A stretch of DNA of 64,000 nt from Pseudisothecium myosuroides (GCA_951799445.1 OX637290.1:28514987-28578986), one strand, 5' to 3'. Positions 1 to 12,331 are shown, counted from the first letter of the stretch. The notes: a model not told the origin generated them from the letters alone. Numbers and translations: made by a program.

Positions 1-654
1 AGATGCCGGGATTTTTCATGTGACCTCTCAGGGAGTCGCATGAAAGACGTGCAGGTGTGTTTCCGTACCTGGCACGATTGGTCAATGGAGATTAAAACTG
101 GCCATCTCCTCGAATTAGCGACGGTGCGGGAATCTTCTGCAGGTAGGGGAATCTTGGCGAATCGATTTTGCCGTTGGACTCCTGGCATGGGATTTATCCT
201 TGAACACCATCCTTGGGCTGTAGATTCCTCCACGAGCCCGGTCTTGCGTTAGTGGCTCTTGCATGCTAATAATGGGGATTTTGGGAATTCGTCGATCTAA
301 TGGGGAATTCTAAATCTAACTCTAGGACCCAACCTAGTGGCCTCGCTGTGGATCCCTCGGACCGACGTAGCCATGAATTGCCACATTCATGGTGGGATTT
401 AGCCCTTCTGGGGCTGTGTGACTCAAATCCTCCAAATCTAGCCACTTGGTTATTTCTATACTCTTTTTAGGCAAGGTTTGGGGGGATTCTAAGTAAAAAC
501 ACAAATCTAGACCAAATACTATAATGGGTATGACACCACCCTATTTTGGTTCTACACTCTTTTTATGGCTTTTTGTATGTTTTTATCAACTTTAAATTGC
601 AAATTTTCAAAAAAATAACTCTACGAGTCCTAAGTGACAAATTGGGAGCTCACA
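1..654 (-). mobile_element. U3 part of a giant LTR, cut by the window edge
   Basis: This stretch is the reverse complement of 7390-8042 and of 55568-56222. In minus orientation it starts TGTGAGCTCCC at 654, the terminal sequence of the complete solo LTR at 55568-60369. The rest of the LTR lies left of the window, so its target duplication cannot be tested; the candidate is the GGCCC that follows at 655. Open frames in it are not conserved between copies and I do not treat them as genes. Confidence 0.85.
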
Positions 655-1232
655 GGCCCCTACCCCAAAATAGTGACAAGTGCTTTTCACATCAACAAAA
701 TAAAAAGTGGTCTTACCCACTACAAATTTTGAAGACCCTAAACCCTATTTTCAAAAACAATTTTTTGAGAAAATCAATAAATATTGAAATGCTGCCAAAA
801 TAGACAATATTAAATGTATTATAATGTAATCATAAATATATTAAATATTATAAAGAGGTGCACTTGCTAAGCAAGTGATTACATACAAATTCAGTATAGA
901 AGTAGTTCCAATACAATTCTATAAAAAAAATCCAATCACAGTATATGAAACCACACCATCTACTCGACAATAGGCAATACAAAATCATATGAATATGTCT
1001 ATAGTTCTGCAATAACGTTACCGTAGAAGAACCAAAAAACTGAAACTATAAAACTTAATTTCAAATACTACAAAACATCTCTAAAATACCCGCTACATGC
1101 TCAATCGGAATTGTACAAAGACAAACTCCCGTTGATGACATCAACTTGAGCGGAAGGGATTTTAAGGACACACTCTATAGTGTCCTTCTTGACCTTGGAC
1201 TTCCATGCCGTGACGAGAGAATTCGTGTCTTT
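655..1232. other. AT-rich spacer downstream of the DUF7869-type gene
   Basis: Non-coding, AT-rich DNA between the LTR terminus and the stop codon of the DUF7869-type frame. I see no gene, no repeat shared with the rest of the window and no convincing transposon terminus. It probably contains the 3' untranslated region of the minus-strand gene. Confidence 0.5.
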
Positions 1233-3293
1233 TCATATAGGCTCCTGTGTCTCATCCACTTTCCACCGCAATCCTTTGGCGGAGTCCCAACCGCTGTAAA
1301 ATTCCTGAACATTTCGACCTCGTGACGTGGGTTGAAAGTACTGGATCAGGATACAATTCGGATGATCTGGGTTACTGAAAGGATCAAACATAGCTCTGGC
1401 AATCCATATAGGCTTCTCATCACCATCAGCGGGTCGAACTGCAAGAAAATATCCTTCGAAAATATCACACGCGATATGGAAAGTTGGCAATGGGCGATCT
1501 CGGCGTTGCCCCACAAAAGCATCATCCTCAGCAAACTCCTCGCGAACTTTGCCATCCTCATCAAGTTCATCCTCCTCTGTCATTTCAATTCGTGTAGAAG
1601 GCCAGAAACCTTTGTTCAATGCCTCAGATGGTACAATTGGCTCGATTAAATTTGCTTTCACCGCCCGCCAGTAAAACACCAAATGCTCGAAACGTCTTCT
1701 GTACTCCCCACTCCCGTCTTCATTGCATAATGCCTGCCAATATTTGATGAACCCCGATATACCCTTTGAAATGTCATCCACGCCCCGCATTGGAAGGGGG
1801 GCCACAGGTACAGGTTCCTCACGAGGCCATAGACTTCGTCCTTCAGAGTCTTCTTGCCACATCTTGATGCCCCCTTCTTCTGGGAGCCAGTCACTATCCG
1901 TGCAATACTTCTTGTACTTCATAATCGGAATACCCGCCGAGTTGAGATAAAACTTAAATTGTTGCGCCTTCATATGACCAATAAGTGCTTCTTCCCCTTC
2001 CGAAAGCGAGCCTTCTATGAAAGCTTTGAAATCTGGCACCTCCTCAATCAAGTGAGGAATTGTAGGTACAGAGTCAACATCCATGAAGGACTTCATCAAA
2101 GACAGGATGGTAGGAAAGCTTTCCTTCTTCAATTGCATGCTCCACCTCCCAAACAAAGCGTCGATATCATCATGCGTGTGCCTCACCAACATGGAACTCA
2201 CATAAACCTCCCGGAAGATCTTCTTTGCAATCAAGAGTGACCAAAATGCAAATACAAACCGGTTTTTGTTGTCTCCTGTGGCATTGTCCATTTGAATGTT
2301 GAGAACCGGAGGAAGGGTACTCGATGGAATCGGGACTTCGGGCTCTGGCTGAAGTGATGACTTGCACATTTCAGCTCCTTTCAAAACCGCTTCAAATAGA
2401 GGAGCAGAGCCCGATCCAACAAACAATTCCCGAGAAGAATACTTTGGAGGGAGTTCAAGGTCTCGTAAGAGCTTCGCTAATGACCCTATCGTGTAGTTTG
2501 AGTTGTGTAGAAAGATATCAAGACCGTAATGTGCATAACGGACATCACCATGTCCATGAGCAATCATTCCGGTCACTGATACCGGCAACTTCGTGAGTCC
2601 GTCAAGTTGCTTGCTCTTGTGGGAGAACACAGGAGATGCCGTTTTTGCATGATCCATTTTGTCATGCATGATCGTCAAGCATTTGTGAGGGTAGGTGCTG
2701 GACCTATACCGGTTTGCATAATAATTATCTCGATGAGCCCGTGTTGATGCATTATGTGTTTCCAATAGACGGTCCCATTTCCGTCGTAACCCAACCGGAG
2801 CGGTCCTTCTCTGTGCTTGATATCTATCACACTCTGCACAACGAGCGAAATTATCTCCTGGCTTCTTCACAGAGTACTCTGGAAAGTTCAATTTCCTGAT
2901 CTTGCTGATACTCGAACTTGAGACTTCTTTCAACCCAAACACAGCATTTGCTACGTTGATATCGGGAATAGTCTCTTTCCACGTGAAGGTGGCAAGTAGA
3001 ACCTTTGACACCACCTTCTCTCTAGAAGAAAGAGAGTGTGTGCGATGAGGCATATGGTCAGCTGACTTCTCAAGCATGCACTTCAACGTTGCTGTGGCTT
3101 GTGATGTATGTTTCCAAATCTTATGCGTGCCCAAATTTCCATGCAACTGAGCTTGTTCACCCCTCGCAGCATATCCTTGAAAACGGTGGAAGGTGGATTC
3201 TGACACACCCGCAATATGTCGCCATGCTGCCATACACACGTCAATCCCTTCAAGAGTGACCACCCTCTTGCCTTGACCGTCACGGTGAACTTG
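1233..3293 (-). pseudogene. DUF7869-type protein, probably a transposon-derived nuclease, N-terminus broken
   Basis: The open frame has about 686 codons and no ATG at its head: it opens after an in-frame TGA at 3296-3294. Counting from the GTG at 3263, a helix-turn-helix-like start (CMAAWRHIAGVSESTFHRF, 10-28) is followed by a CxxC pair (C142, C145), HDKMDHAKT (200-208), IQMDNATGDNKNRFVFAF (323-340) and HTHDDIDALFGRW (362-374). These blocks match my memory of the DUF7869 family, uncharacterised proteins in plants, algae and some animals that often sit in mobile DNA. The spaced acidic residues (D204, D326, D365/D366) suggest an RNase H-like DDE nuclease, which is inference. Its neighbour on the other strand is the MGC gene at 4106. 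The stop and missing start make it likely dead, although an unrecognised 5' intron could also explain them. Confidence 0.7.
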
Positions 3294-3296
3294 TCA

Positions 3297-3425
3297 ATGC
3301 ACGTCCAACTTCATGTGGTAGCGAAATTCAAACGTTGTCTAATGATACATACGTTCACGGAAAGCTCAAATCTTCTCTCTCGAAAAAGGTTGGACACAAT
3401 TGTCCGAGCAGCACACCTTGCTTGA
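3297..3425 (-). pseudogene. Broken N-terminal part of the DUF7869-type gene
   Basis: On the minus strand 3425-3365 reads as a cysteine-rich peptide containing VCCSDNCVQPFSREKI, which resembles the CC...C...F start I associate with DUF7869 proteins. It then meets a TGA, and the frame does not connect cleanly to the main frame at 3293. I read this as the original N-terminus damaged by a stop and a frameshift. The remaining bases to about 3640 hold nothing I recognise. Confidence 0.4.
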
Positions 3426-3827
3426 AACAGAATTGATAGACACCTGAGTGAGTTGATCATTGGCTTTCACACAAGTTGAAGGAGGAGGATTCCTCACAGC
3501 GCTCACATAGGGTCTCGCACCTGATGCGGATGCATGCGTGTGGCCTGCCTGCCGACGATTGTACTCGTCTCGAACCTCGTGATCCCGAAGGCTTGCTGTC
3601 GCAGTGTGAATTTTTGTTTTTTTGTAAGTTATCTAAATCTTGGAATGGAAACTGTGATCTGGGATCCGGATTCGAGCAAGAGATAACGGAAAACCGGAAA
3701 TTAACTACGGAACGGAAGAGGTGACAATCCGGATTCAATCTGAATCTAAACCGGATTAGAGTTGGAGCGGATCTGAGTTGGAACGGATTGGGTCAGGAAC
3801 GGATTTGGTCATGATGACAGATCAGAC

Positions 3828-3835
3828 TATAAATA
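3828..3835 (+). promoter_or_regulatory. TATA box of the first MGC gene
   Basis: TATAAATA lies 278 bases upstream of the ATG at 4106. A transcript starting about 30 bases downstream would have a leader of roughly 245 bases. The box is in the divergent spacer between the DUF7869-type gene and the MGC gene, amid AACGGAT and CCGGAT words. Confidence 0.55.
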
Positions 3836-4105
3836 GGCTGACCAATCCAGTTGCCACTCTTTTTCAAACTTCGTTTGCGGAAATCGCTCTCCAGCTTGTA
3901 CTTAGCTTTCCTCCTAGCGCTTTGCTTTCTTGTTGTGTGAGTGTCTGTGCGTGTTAGTGTGTTAGAGTGCGCAGCGCTTTAGTGTGTGTTGCAGATTTAG
4001 AGGTATTCCGGTTGAGATCGGAAGAGCGAAGGTGAGAAACGGGACGTGCGGCTAGGAGAGAGAAAGGTAGCTTCAGTCAAAATCCGGTTAGCACAGCTCG
4101 TGTCC

Positions 4106-5875
4106 ATGCCTCAGCTCCGCAAGAGTAGAGCAGGACCGTCCAGTTCCTCCGCAGTAGAAGTTAAACTCCGGAAGGTGTGTCCGATTATTCCAGCAGAAGA
4201 AAAGGAAAAGGACAACCTCATAGAGGATCTTGCCAAGATGGGTTGCGGAGGACTGATAGATAAACCCTGGGGGTTTAAAGAGGAACGGATGATTCGAGAG
4301 CTGTTGGGAAAACTCTCGAATCAGTTCGATAAGACCATCCGCGGAATTTCGGGCAGTTGGACGGAAGAGATGTGGAGGTCCGTATACAATTTCCGGTCAG
4401 GAGGTCGAGGGATGGCCACCTCGAAGGAAGGATACACTCGAGGGAAGTTCCGGAGCAACGTGGACTCGAAGGATGGGCATGCGGTCGCGGATTGTTTGGA
4501 CGACCGGCATCGCAATCTTTTGCAGTTCCTGGTTCCGATCATCCACCCGGAGAAGCCGACGAGGGTGACGATAGCCATCGGGAGCCTGATTTTTGGAGCC
4601 CTGAGCGGGGAACGGAAAGTGGACTGGGCCAGGATCTTTTATGATCTGGTCAGTCGTCTGGTTCCAAAGATTGGAGGAAGTAGGCCGACACCGCTGAGTC
4701 CCTACATCTTCCATCTTTACAAGCATAACCAGCTCCTCACGAATACGGAGGAGAAGGAGTGGAAGACTCAGGAGACACTCCTGAAGTATGGGGAATCGGA
4801 ATCGGAGGAAGAATAGGAAGAAGTATCCGGTTCCGATGAAGAAGAAGAAGAGGAGGAGCAATACCGGCCGCAGAACAAGCGGTAGAAGACGACGCCTCCT
4901 CACCGGAGAGGAACCCCAACCCCTCCGGGTGAGACCTCCAACCCTGGGAAGAAACCGGTTTTTGAAGGACCGGGTCCTTCCGGATCGGATCCGACGGATC
5001 TATTCAACCAGCTGATCAACATCTTGAGCGATGTGCAAGCAGACTGGGCGGTCAAGAAGCTGGTTCTGACCCAGATCAGTGATTTGGTAGGAGCACCAGC
5101 AAATAGCAACCTCGCGGGAGTGGTCGCAGAGTACATCTCCAGCTCGGATGAGATCCGGAAACAAGAAGCGGAGATACGACGACTCCAAGAGGAGAATGAG
5201 TCGTTGAAGACGGAACTTTTACTCCTCAAGGAGGACATGGCCACCACTCGTGAGATGGTGGAGGCTACCCGGAATGTAGCTGAGGACGTGAAGGCCACTT
5301 TTGGGGCAACCGGAGAGGCCGTCACCAAGTCAAAGCTGTTTCACGAGGAAGTACTCAAGGACAAGAAGATATCTGGAACTAGGTTGGTCCGGATCTTGAC
5401 GGACTACTCCGAGAAGGTAGAATTGGTGATGGTGGAAGCACAAGAAGCAGCAAATCGGATGAAGGAGAGCAGTCGAAAGCTGAACGGAGTGACGTTGTCA
5501 CGGTCGTTCCATCTTTCCGACCTTTCGATGCCAGGGTCTTTTCCGAACGTAGGCATTCAGACAGAGGGAAAGGATCGGACTCCCCAGTCAAAGAAGAGTG
5601 GATGGAAACTCACGAACACCATCAACTTAGATTTGTCACCGGATCTCCCAGATCGTGAAACCGGGGAGCGGAACCGGAATCTGACGGACGTCTTCAAACA
5701 GCTTGGAACGGAAACACCTAGGAGTCCCACATTGAACCAGGGGCAGGATCAAAGTATGGATCTAACCCCAGATCAGGGTGCGGATCAAAGTCTAGATCAG
5801 AGCGTGGACCAAGGCGTGGACCAAGTTATGGACAAAGGAACGGATCAAGGAGTAGATCCGGTTGTGATAGGATAG
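4106..5875 (+). pseudogene. MGC-family protein, copy 1, interrupted by two in-frame TAG codons
   Basis: One frame runs from ATG 4106 to TAG 5875 (590 codons) except for TAG at 4814-4816 and 4883-4885. The frame stays sensible across both stops: the glutamate-rich tract continues after the first, and a long coiled coil follows the second, so they interrupt an originally continuous gene. The N-terminal 210 residues match the intact copy at 34070 (DLAKMGCGGLIDKPW against DLTRMGCVGLIHRPW; FLVPIIHPEKPTRVTIAIG; LSPYIFHLYKHNQLLT). The coiled-coil region also matches (VTKSKLF, ILTDYSEKVE). The C-terminus is a degenerate DQG(V)DQ repeat. I do not recognise the family. Acidic tract, coiled coil and lack of a zinc knuckle suggest a nuclear or structural protein rather than an enzyme. 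Either stop could be a decayed CAG. An upstream GTG at 4046 is not a credible plant start. Confidence 0.75.
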
Positions 5876-7067
5876 ATAGGAATTAGTTTTGTAAATATTT
5901 GTTAGTTAGGACCAGACCGGATTTGACCCGGTCTGTTTGGTTAGGATCGGATGTTCTCCGGTCTGACCGGCTCGGCAGGGACCGAAAGTTGTGCGCGGAC
6001 TTTCTGGGGCCCTTTTTGTTGACTTTGAGTTTTAAAATGTATATTAGTCAGTCTCTGCGATGGAGACTGGGAGTCTTTTCTCTTGAGTTTTTGTGTGTTT
6101 TCTATTGACTTCTTGTTTTACATCTCTCCCGTGCGTGGCAGGACTGTTTGGTGAGGAGTTAGGAAGATGTATGCAGATTCTAGAGAGATTTCTCCCCTTA
6201 GTGTGTTGTTTTGCTCTTATGTGCATGTGAGTGGGTATTCTAAGTGTTGGGAGTGGATTTCAGTTCCTTAGCACCTCTACAGTTCACGATTCCGGGCGAG
6301 AAAGCCGTTGTTAGGCTAGGCGGATAGGGAAGGAGTCCTTAGTCGCGCTAGAACTCCTGGATAGGAAATCCGGTTGAGTGTCCAATCTCCCGTGAGGTCT
6401 CGCTACCCTAGTTGGTAAACGGGAGAACTTTAGTTGATGTTAGAACGGACGAGTTCACTTGTAACCACCTAATTTTGCACGGAGAGAACTTGGCATCAAG
6501 GTCGTTGTAGTATGAGAGGATCGTACAGGGGGTCTTTGTGTGACCTGCAAACCGGATCGCTATCCGGGTGGCTGTGAGAGATCAAACCGGATCCGAGCTA
6601 GTGTAGGAAGTAGTGGATTAGAGAAGTGGGTCTTCAGCCACTATAAGTCACGGAAGGAGTGGCGGGCCTGCCACTCTGAAAAGCAAGCGGCGAACCCTCT
6701 GATGGTGAAATAGAGGCAAAACTAAACCGGAGTGGAGTGAGAGTACGTGTGAGAGGACCGGATCGGATCGGTCCAGAGGAGTTCCTGGATCGGAAGTTGT
6801 AGGATCCTGGGTTGTGGAAGTTTTACAGGACCGAATAGCTTGACAGGCCGGAAGAGATAGAGAGAGGTCTGGTTGTTGTTTTCGGTGTGTTGTTGTTTCC
6901 GGTTTTAGATCTAGGACCGGAAACTAAGTAGAAATTGGAGACTGACAGGAGCTTAAGTTAGAAATAGAGCTAGACACTTCACAGAATCTCGTGGGTTCGA
7001 TCTTTAGAGTCATTTTGTTATGCTTTAGAGTGGTTTTTGGAAGTATAACAGGGAATTCACTTACTCT
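5876..7067 (+). other. Long 3' region of the MGC block, CCGGA-rich, non-coding
   Basis: No convincing gene. CCGGAT, ATCCGG and related words recur to about 6930 and then stop, which I take as the right edge of the MGC block. The copy at 35972-37000 has a similarly long, CCGGA-rich 3' region of about the same length but little base-level identity. It may be 3' untranslated sequence or a subterminal region of a mobile element. Confidence 0.5.
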
Positions 7068-7389
7068 GTGCTGCGACAACTTCAGATCGAGGCTCAGAAG
7101 GCAGGGAGCTTGAGACCGGCCTCCAGAATCCAGGACGTCTCGAGTTCTCCAGCAGCACCACCTGCTCCAGTGCTGAAGGATGACAATGTTGGGGAGGGAA
7201 ATCCTGAGGTTGCTCCCCAGGCTAAGGAGTTTCCAAACGTGGCTGATGTCAAGCAGGATTTTGATGTTGACCAGGCGAAGGTAGCAAAGGATCAGGTGTC
7301 TGAGGAGGAGAAGGTATTGGATGAGGTTTAGCCTGATCAGGCTTTGGATCCATTCACAGACACCCAGCCAGGTGGTTCCCAGGACCTTC
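7068..7389 (+). pseudogene. Coding remnant cut off by LTR insertion
   Basis: A frame with coding-like composition (Pro/Ala/Val/Asp-rich, with VAPQAKEFPNVADVKQDFDV) has an in-frame TAG at 7329-7331, continues sensibly for 18 codons (PDQALDPFTDTQPGGSQDLL) and is then broken at 7390 where the LTR begins. There is no ATG. A possible splice acceptor (CAACTTCAG) ends at 7085, so this may be an internal exon. I do not recognise the protein. The locus resumes at 17065 beyond the LTR. Confidence 0.4.
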
Positions 7390-9124
7390 TGTGAGCTCCC
7401 AATTTGTCACTTGGGACTCGTAGAGTTATTTTTTTGGAAATTTGCAATTTAAAGTTGATAAAAGTATAGAAAAATCCATAAAAAGAGTGTAGAACCGAAA
7501 TAAGATTGTGTCATACCCATTATAGTATTTGGTCTAGATTTGTGTTTTTTACTTGGAATCCTCCAAACCTTGCCTAAAAATAATATAGAAATAACGAAAA
7601 GGTTAGATTTGGAGGATTCGAGTCACCCAGCCCCAAAAGGGCTAAATCCCACCATGAATGTGGCGATTCATGGCTAGGTCGGTCCGAGGGATCCACAGCG
7701 AGGCCACTAGGTCGGGTCCTAGAGTTAGATTTAGAATTCCCCATTAGATCGACGAAATCCCGAAATCCCGATTGTTAGCATGCAGGAGCCACTCACGCAA
7801 GATCAGGCCCGTGGAGGAATCTAGAGCCCAAGGATGGTGTTCTAGGGTGAATCCCATGCCAGGAGTCCAACGGCAAAATCGGTTCGCTAAGATTCCTCCA
7901 CCTGCAGAAGATTCCCGCACCGTCGCTAATTCAAAGAGATGTCCAGTTAAATCTCCATTGACCAATCGGGCCAGGTACGGAAACACACCCGCACGTCTTT
8001 CATGCGACTCCCTGAGAGGTCACGTGAAAAATCCTGGCATCTTCTGACTTGCAGAAGAACCTTTTTTCGGGTGGTCAACCCTCCTAACCTCCAACAGGAA
8101 TTTCATGGAAATTACCCAAGTTACAATAAAATCTCACTAAAAATTAGACTAGCTTGTTTTATGTTAATAATGCACTCCGTGAAGTTTCACAACATTCCGA
8201 TAGCGGCAAGTACCCGAACCGGCGAGATGCCTCGGGAATTAACCACGTGGCGGGGTCCCCGCCGCGTTGACTGGCATTCCGGGACCATACGATGGCGAAA
8301 CGAAGTCAATTAAAAGTCCTTCCCGACTCTCTCGCACCTACCAGAGATCCTAGGCTATTCACATTTCTCAAAATAGGAGACCCCCAAGATCTAGGATTTT
8401 ACCACGATTTGGTTTTTAAACTAAATTAGCGTACGATGGGTTTTGGCCTCGGTACGCGGGGTAGGGAGATCTAGGACTAAACACGGCGATCTGGATCCAA
8501 CGGCGCAATCCGTTTGGCGATTGGAGCTAATCTCCAAAAGTAAGGATGTTGGTCCAGCATAGATGGTAGAAGTAGAAATTTAGGATGTAGGATGGAAATC
8601 TTTGAGGATGATGTGGGCGCAAGATTACCCACCCTTGGTAATAAAGCGAACACCGACCAGGTTCTATGCCTTTATCCACAATTTTTAATATATGGGGGTG
8701 ATGTGAGCGCGGTCCACTGTGCCCTCCAAGCAATGGATCTTTTTTGCTAACGTTTCCTAAGTGTCGTGGATGGCAGCGAATAATTAGTAATGCATGTAGT
8801 AACTCACAAGTTAACTGCGATGTTCAGAGTGATGGTGAAATCCTGACTCTCTAACTATCTATCCTATGTCGAGGGTCAACTGGGTAGTTGGCGTCATTTC
8901 TAACGTCCCTAACTACGTAAAAAGAGGAACCCTTATGTTCCTTGCATGAACCCCTAAGACTATCTTGGGTTTCCAAGACTCCACCTAAAAGTTCTACTTT
9001 TAAAAGCTACTCCTAAAGTTCCAATTTTGGAATGTAACTCTAGATTTTACTTCTTTAACTTGATTCTATATATTAACTACCGACTTTGGCTCGATGTTTT
9101 GACTTTTGACTCTAGGTTTGTATC

Positions 9125-9490
9125 CCTAAATTAACTCTAAGATTTACCCTTGAGTTTTAACTCTATGTTTTAACTTTTAACTCTAAATTTTTACTCCTAA
9201 ATTAACTCTAAGATTTACCCTTGAGTTTTAACTCTATGTTTTAACTTTTAACTCTAAATTTTTACTCCTAAATTAACTCTAAGATTTACCCTTGAGTTTT
9301 AACACTATGTTTTAACTTTTAACTCTAAATTTTTACTCCTAAATTAACTCTAAGATGTACCCTTGAATTTTAACTCTATATTTTAACTTTTAACTCTAAA
9401 TTTTTACTCCTAAATTAACTCTAAGATTTACCCTTGAATTTTAACTCTATGTTTTAACTTTTAACTCTAAGGTTTTACTCCTAAATTAAC
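9125..9490 (-). repeat. 71-bp tandem repeat, about five copies
   Basis: A unit containing CCTAAATTAACTCTAAG recurs with a period close to 71 bases inside the LTR segment downstream of the mini-exon donor. The plus strand here is almost purine-free. A shorter version lies inverted at 16375-16570. Expansion in one copy only suggests replication slippage after insertion. Confidence 0.75.
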
Positions 9491-10205
9491 TCTAAAGTTT
9501 AACCGTTAAATTTAATCTTAACTTTTTGACTTTTGACTTTTGACTTTCTACTTCCAACTTTAATCCTATCGTTTTAATCCTAGATGAACTCTAAATGTTA
9601 CTCCAAGTTTTGACTTCTACTTTTTACTCTATCCCTAACTCAAAAATCTACTTCCTAAGTTGATTTTCAATTCTACTGTTGACCTCTACTTTCTACTCTA
9701 ATTTTTGACTCTCTAATCAACTCTAAACTCTTACTTGAACCTACCCTAAGATTTGACTTGAGAGTTGAAACCCCTAAGTTAACTTCTAAATTAATTCTAT
9801 TTTTTAACTCCCCAAAGTTAACTCTAGATTTTTACCTTAGAAGTTTAACTTTAAAAAGTAAAAGTGTAAATTGATTCTAATTCTAACTGCTAATTAATCC
9901 CTAATTTTAATCCTAAATTCTCCTTCTAATTTAAACCTAATTCCCGTCCATTGTTCCTTGTGGATCAAATTTAATTAAAATTCCTCCATTCTACCCCCTA
10001 CCGCTTAACTTAGCCTAACGCAGTCAGTTTACGGTCAAATCTTAATTATAAGATGTTTTTGGAAACCCTTGTCACTAATCTATAGACTTTTGAATCTAAA
10101 CTTCTGATTTGCACTTATCACGGCTCGCTAATCACACTTTTAGGGTTGATTAAGGAAATCAATGCTAATTAGGGAAAATACCAAAGGTTAATTTCAAAAA
10201 CTCAC

Positions 10206-10268
10206 CTCTTCACTACCGGTTTCGGAAATCACTTCGTCCACGTCCACGTAGACATCCTCATGCTCCAT
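10206..10268 (-). CDS. LTR mini-exon, 21 codons, ending at a splice donor
   Basis: ATG at 10268 opens 21 codons (MEHEDVYVDVDEVISETGSE plus E) that end exactly at GTGAGT, a strong 5' splice signal, in phase 0. If not spliced it stops two codons later. The same exon with conservative changes occurs at 15469-15531 and 58974-59036. Function unknown; the acidic peptide would be the N-terminus of a retroelement protein started within the LTR. Confidence 0.5.
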
Positions 10269-10936
10269 AGCAATCCTTTGTTTTGTTTGATTTTTCCCAA
10301 GCTCACCGCTTAATTTGAGAAAATATTACACCCTTGCAATCTAACTTCCTTCTTTCCCTTCCTCCTTCTTTTTCCTTCTTCCTCCCTTCTTCTACACTAG
10401 TACTATTCCACCTAAGCTTTTATGAGTCTTACACTATGGTCTCCAATTTCAAGGAGGTTTTTAAGATGCCAACTATCCTCTTACACAATTTTGCCTTTGT
10501 GTCATCCTAATCCTCCTCCCAACGGTCACCACGAATTCTCAAGATTTCCTTTTCTAATCCTACCTAAGCCTAAGCCTAGGTCACTATTTATCGTCTCTCA
10601 CCTTCTCCACCTATTTCAACTTCTTCTCCCTAATCTCCTTCCATTCTTGCTTGTGTTGTGTTGGTGGTGAGAGAGTTGGGAGGGCTTGTTTGCAAGTGTG
10701 TGCGTGGAGGTGCTACTTCTCTTCCCCCTCTTCCCTTTTTAGACTCTTTTCCCTAGTTCCTACTCCCCTACTCTACCCCTAGCCCATCTAATCCAACACC
10801 TCTTTTTTGTTTAGGAAAGGAAAAAATTCAAAAAAAAAACAAGGAGAAGGTGGAGCCCGGGGCCCTGGACCAAGCCTGCCGAGCCAAGCCGACCTCCTGC
10901 TGGCCGGCCTCTTGCTGGCTGAAGGGGGGTCGGTTT

Positions 10937-10962
10937 TTTAATTAATTAATTAATTAATTATA
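10937..10962. repeat. (TTAA)n simple repeat
   Basis: A short run of TTAA units next to a GC-rich patch of the inverted LTR segment. It has no sign of function. Confidence 0.85.
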
Positions 10963-10984
10963 ATTTGTTTTTTTTTCTTTGTTA

Positions 10985-11232
10985 CGTTCTGTTTTTTTCT
11001 GAACTGGACTGTGACTGGCTGTGACTGGACTGTGATTGGACTGTTGATTGGCTGTGAACTTGACTGTGACTGGCTGTGAACTTGACTATGAACTGGCTGT
11101 GAACTGGCTGTGAACTTGGACTGTGAACTTGCTCGTGAACTAGACTGTAAACTGGCTGTGAACTGGACTGTAAACTGGACTGTGAACTTGCTGTGAACTA
11201 GACTGTGAACTGGACTGTGAGCTTGGACTGGT
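10985..11232 (-). repeat. Minisatellite of CTGGACTGTGAA-like units
   Basis: About 250 bases of degenerate 10- to 16-base units such as ACTGGACTGTGA and TGGCTGTGAACT. The matching position of the solo LTR at 55568 holds a different repeat (CGGACCAGCCAGC-like), so this spot of the LTR seems prone to tandem expansion. Confidence 0.7.
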
Positions 11233-11535
11233 TTTTTCTTGCAAACTTTGGGTAGGCTAGGCTAAAAAAATAATACAAAGGAGAAAAGAACTAGGGGGAA
11301 AACTAAACCTTGGGGACACTTAGACTAAAAAACTAGGGGGAAAACTAAACCTTGGGGACACTTAAACTCACTATCTTGGGGGAAACTAGAACTTGGGGAA
11401 CCCTAGCCTAACTAAAACTTGGAACCATGGGACTTGCCAAACACAAAGAAAACCTACATATCTTGGAAGCTAAACTCTGGACGTTTCCACAAAGGTCTTG
11501 GAAACTAGACTTTGGAACTAAACACGGGGGAGGTT

Positions 11536-11861
11536 CAAAGCTTCGCCGTCAAGTTGGGTTTAACACCAACTTTAGGACTTGATAGCACTCCGGGGGTTCA
11601 AAGCTCCGCCGCCTAAACTTTTAACACACACTCTAGGACTTTGACCTTGTCACAAGTTCAAAGCTTCGCCGTTTCCAAGGGGGGACCACACAATGGGAGG
11701 GACTTTAGAAGAGGGTAAAGACAAAAACTTTTAAAAGGAAACGTACATAGGGTCAAAGCTTCGCCGTCCCGGAGGGGGGTCCACTCGATAGGAGAGAAGT
11801 TAGAAGAAGGTTAGACCAATACTTAAGAGAAACCCACACCACAAAGTCAAAGCTTCGCCGT
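11536..11861 (-). repeat. Leader array of the 14-mer ACGGCGAAGCTTTG
   Basis: Five copies (11536, 11600, 11659, 11754, 11848; the second degenerate) of CAAAGCTTCGCCGT, the reverse complement of ACGGCGAAGCTTTG, spaced 59 to 95 bases apart. They lie downstream of the LTR TATA box in the transcribed sense. See the matching array at 57325-57853. Confidence 0.8.
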
Positions 11862-12323
11862 CCCACAAGGGGAGGGGTCCACTCAACAAGCGAAACGTTA
11901 GATCAAGGGTAAGAGCGCACTTAGAGACCCCACAAGTTAGGAACACGTGACAACACAACAATCTCACACGCTAAAGGCCCCCCAAAGCAGCATCGCCAAG
12001 GTACGGTGGGGGGTTGCTTTAGGGTTAGTGTAAGACACCACAAGGCCTCTAAACCACACAAGCTAGCTCTCAAGGACACAAACAAAGATACACACGGAAA
12101 GAGAGGATCTCTCAACTCAAAACAAGAGCACTAAGAGTACACAAAGAGTAAACAAGGCAAGATAGAAGGACCTTCAAAGCTTGAAAATAAGCAACAATGG
12201 AGCCAAAAGTGCTCCGAAAACACCGTAGAGGTTTTTGGCTTAAAACGCCAAAATATCCAAAATAACTTGGACCCATGGACCCAAAACAAGAATTGGAGGT
12301 GTTCTAGAGAGAGAAATGGGGCC

Positions 12324-12331
12324 CTTATATA
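12324..12331 (-). promoter_or_regulatory. LTR TATA box, minus strand
   Basis: TATATAAG on the minus strand, followed by GGCCCCATTTCTCTCTC as in the intact LTR (56858-56865). It marks the U3/R boundary of the inverted LTR copy. The sequence upstream of it differs from the reference. Confidence 0.7.

Noticed and set aside
4814..4885. Translational readthrough of the two TAG codons in MGC copy 1
   Set aside because: Neither TAG is followed by the CAATTA-type context known to favour readthrough in plants, there are two stops within 24 codons, and the homologue at 34070 has no stop. Decay is simpler.
1..8042. 655-7389 as one transposon with the flanking inverted repeats as its termini
   Set aside because: The flanks are U3 ends of two independent LTRs (TGTGAGC at 654 and 7390). 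The right one has its own target duplication at 7385-7389 and 17065-17069, so the inverted arrangement is chance insertion.
9125..9490. CRISPR-like array
   Set aside because: The units are contiguous 71-bp tandem repeats without unique spacers, in a plant LTR.
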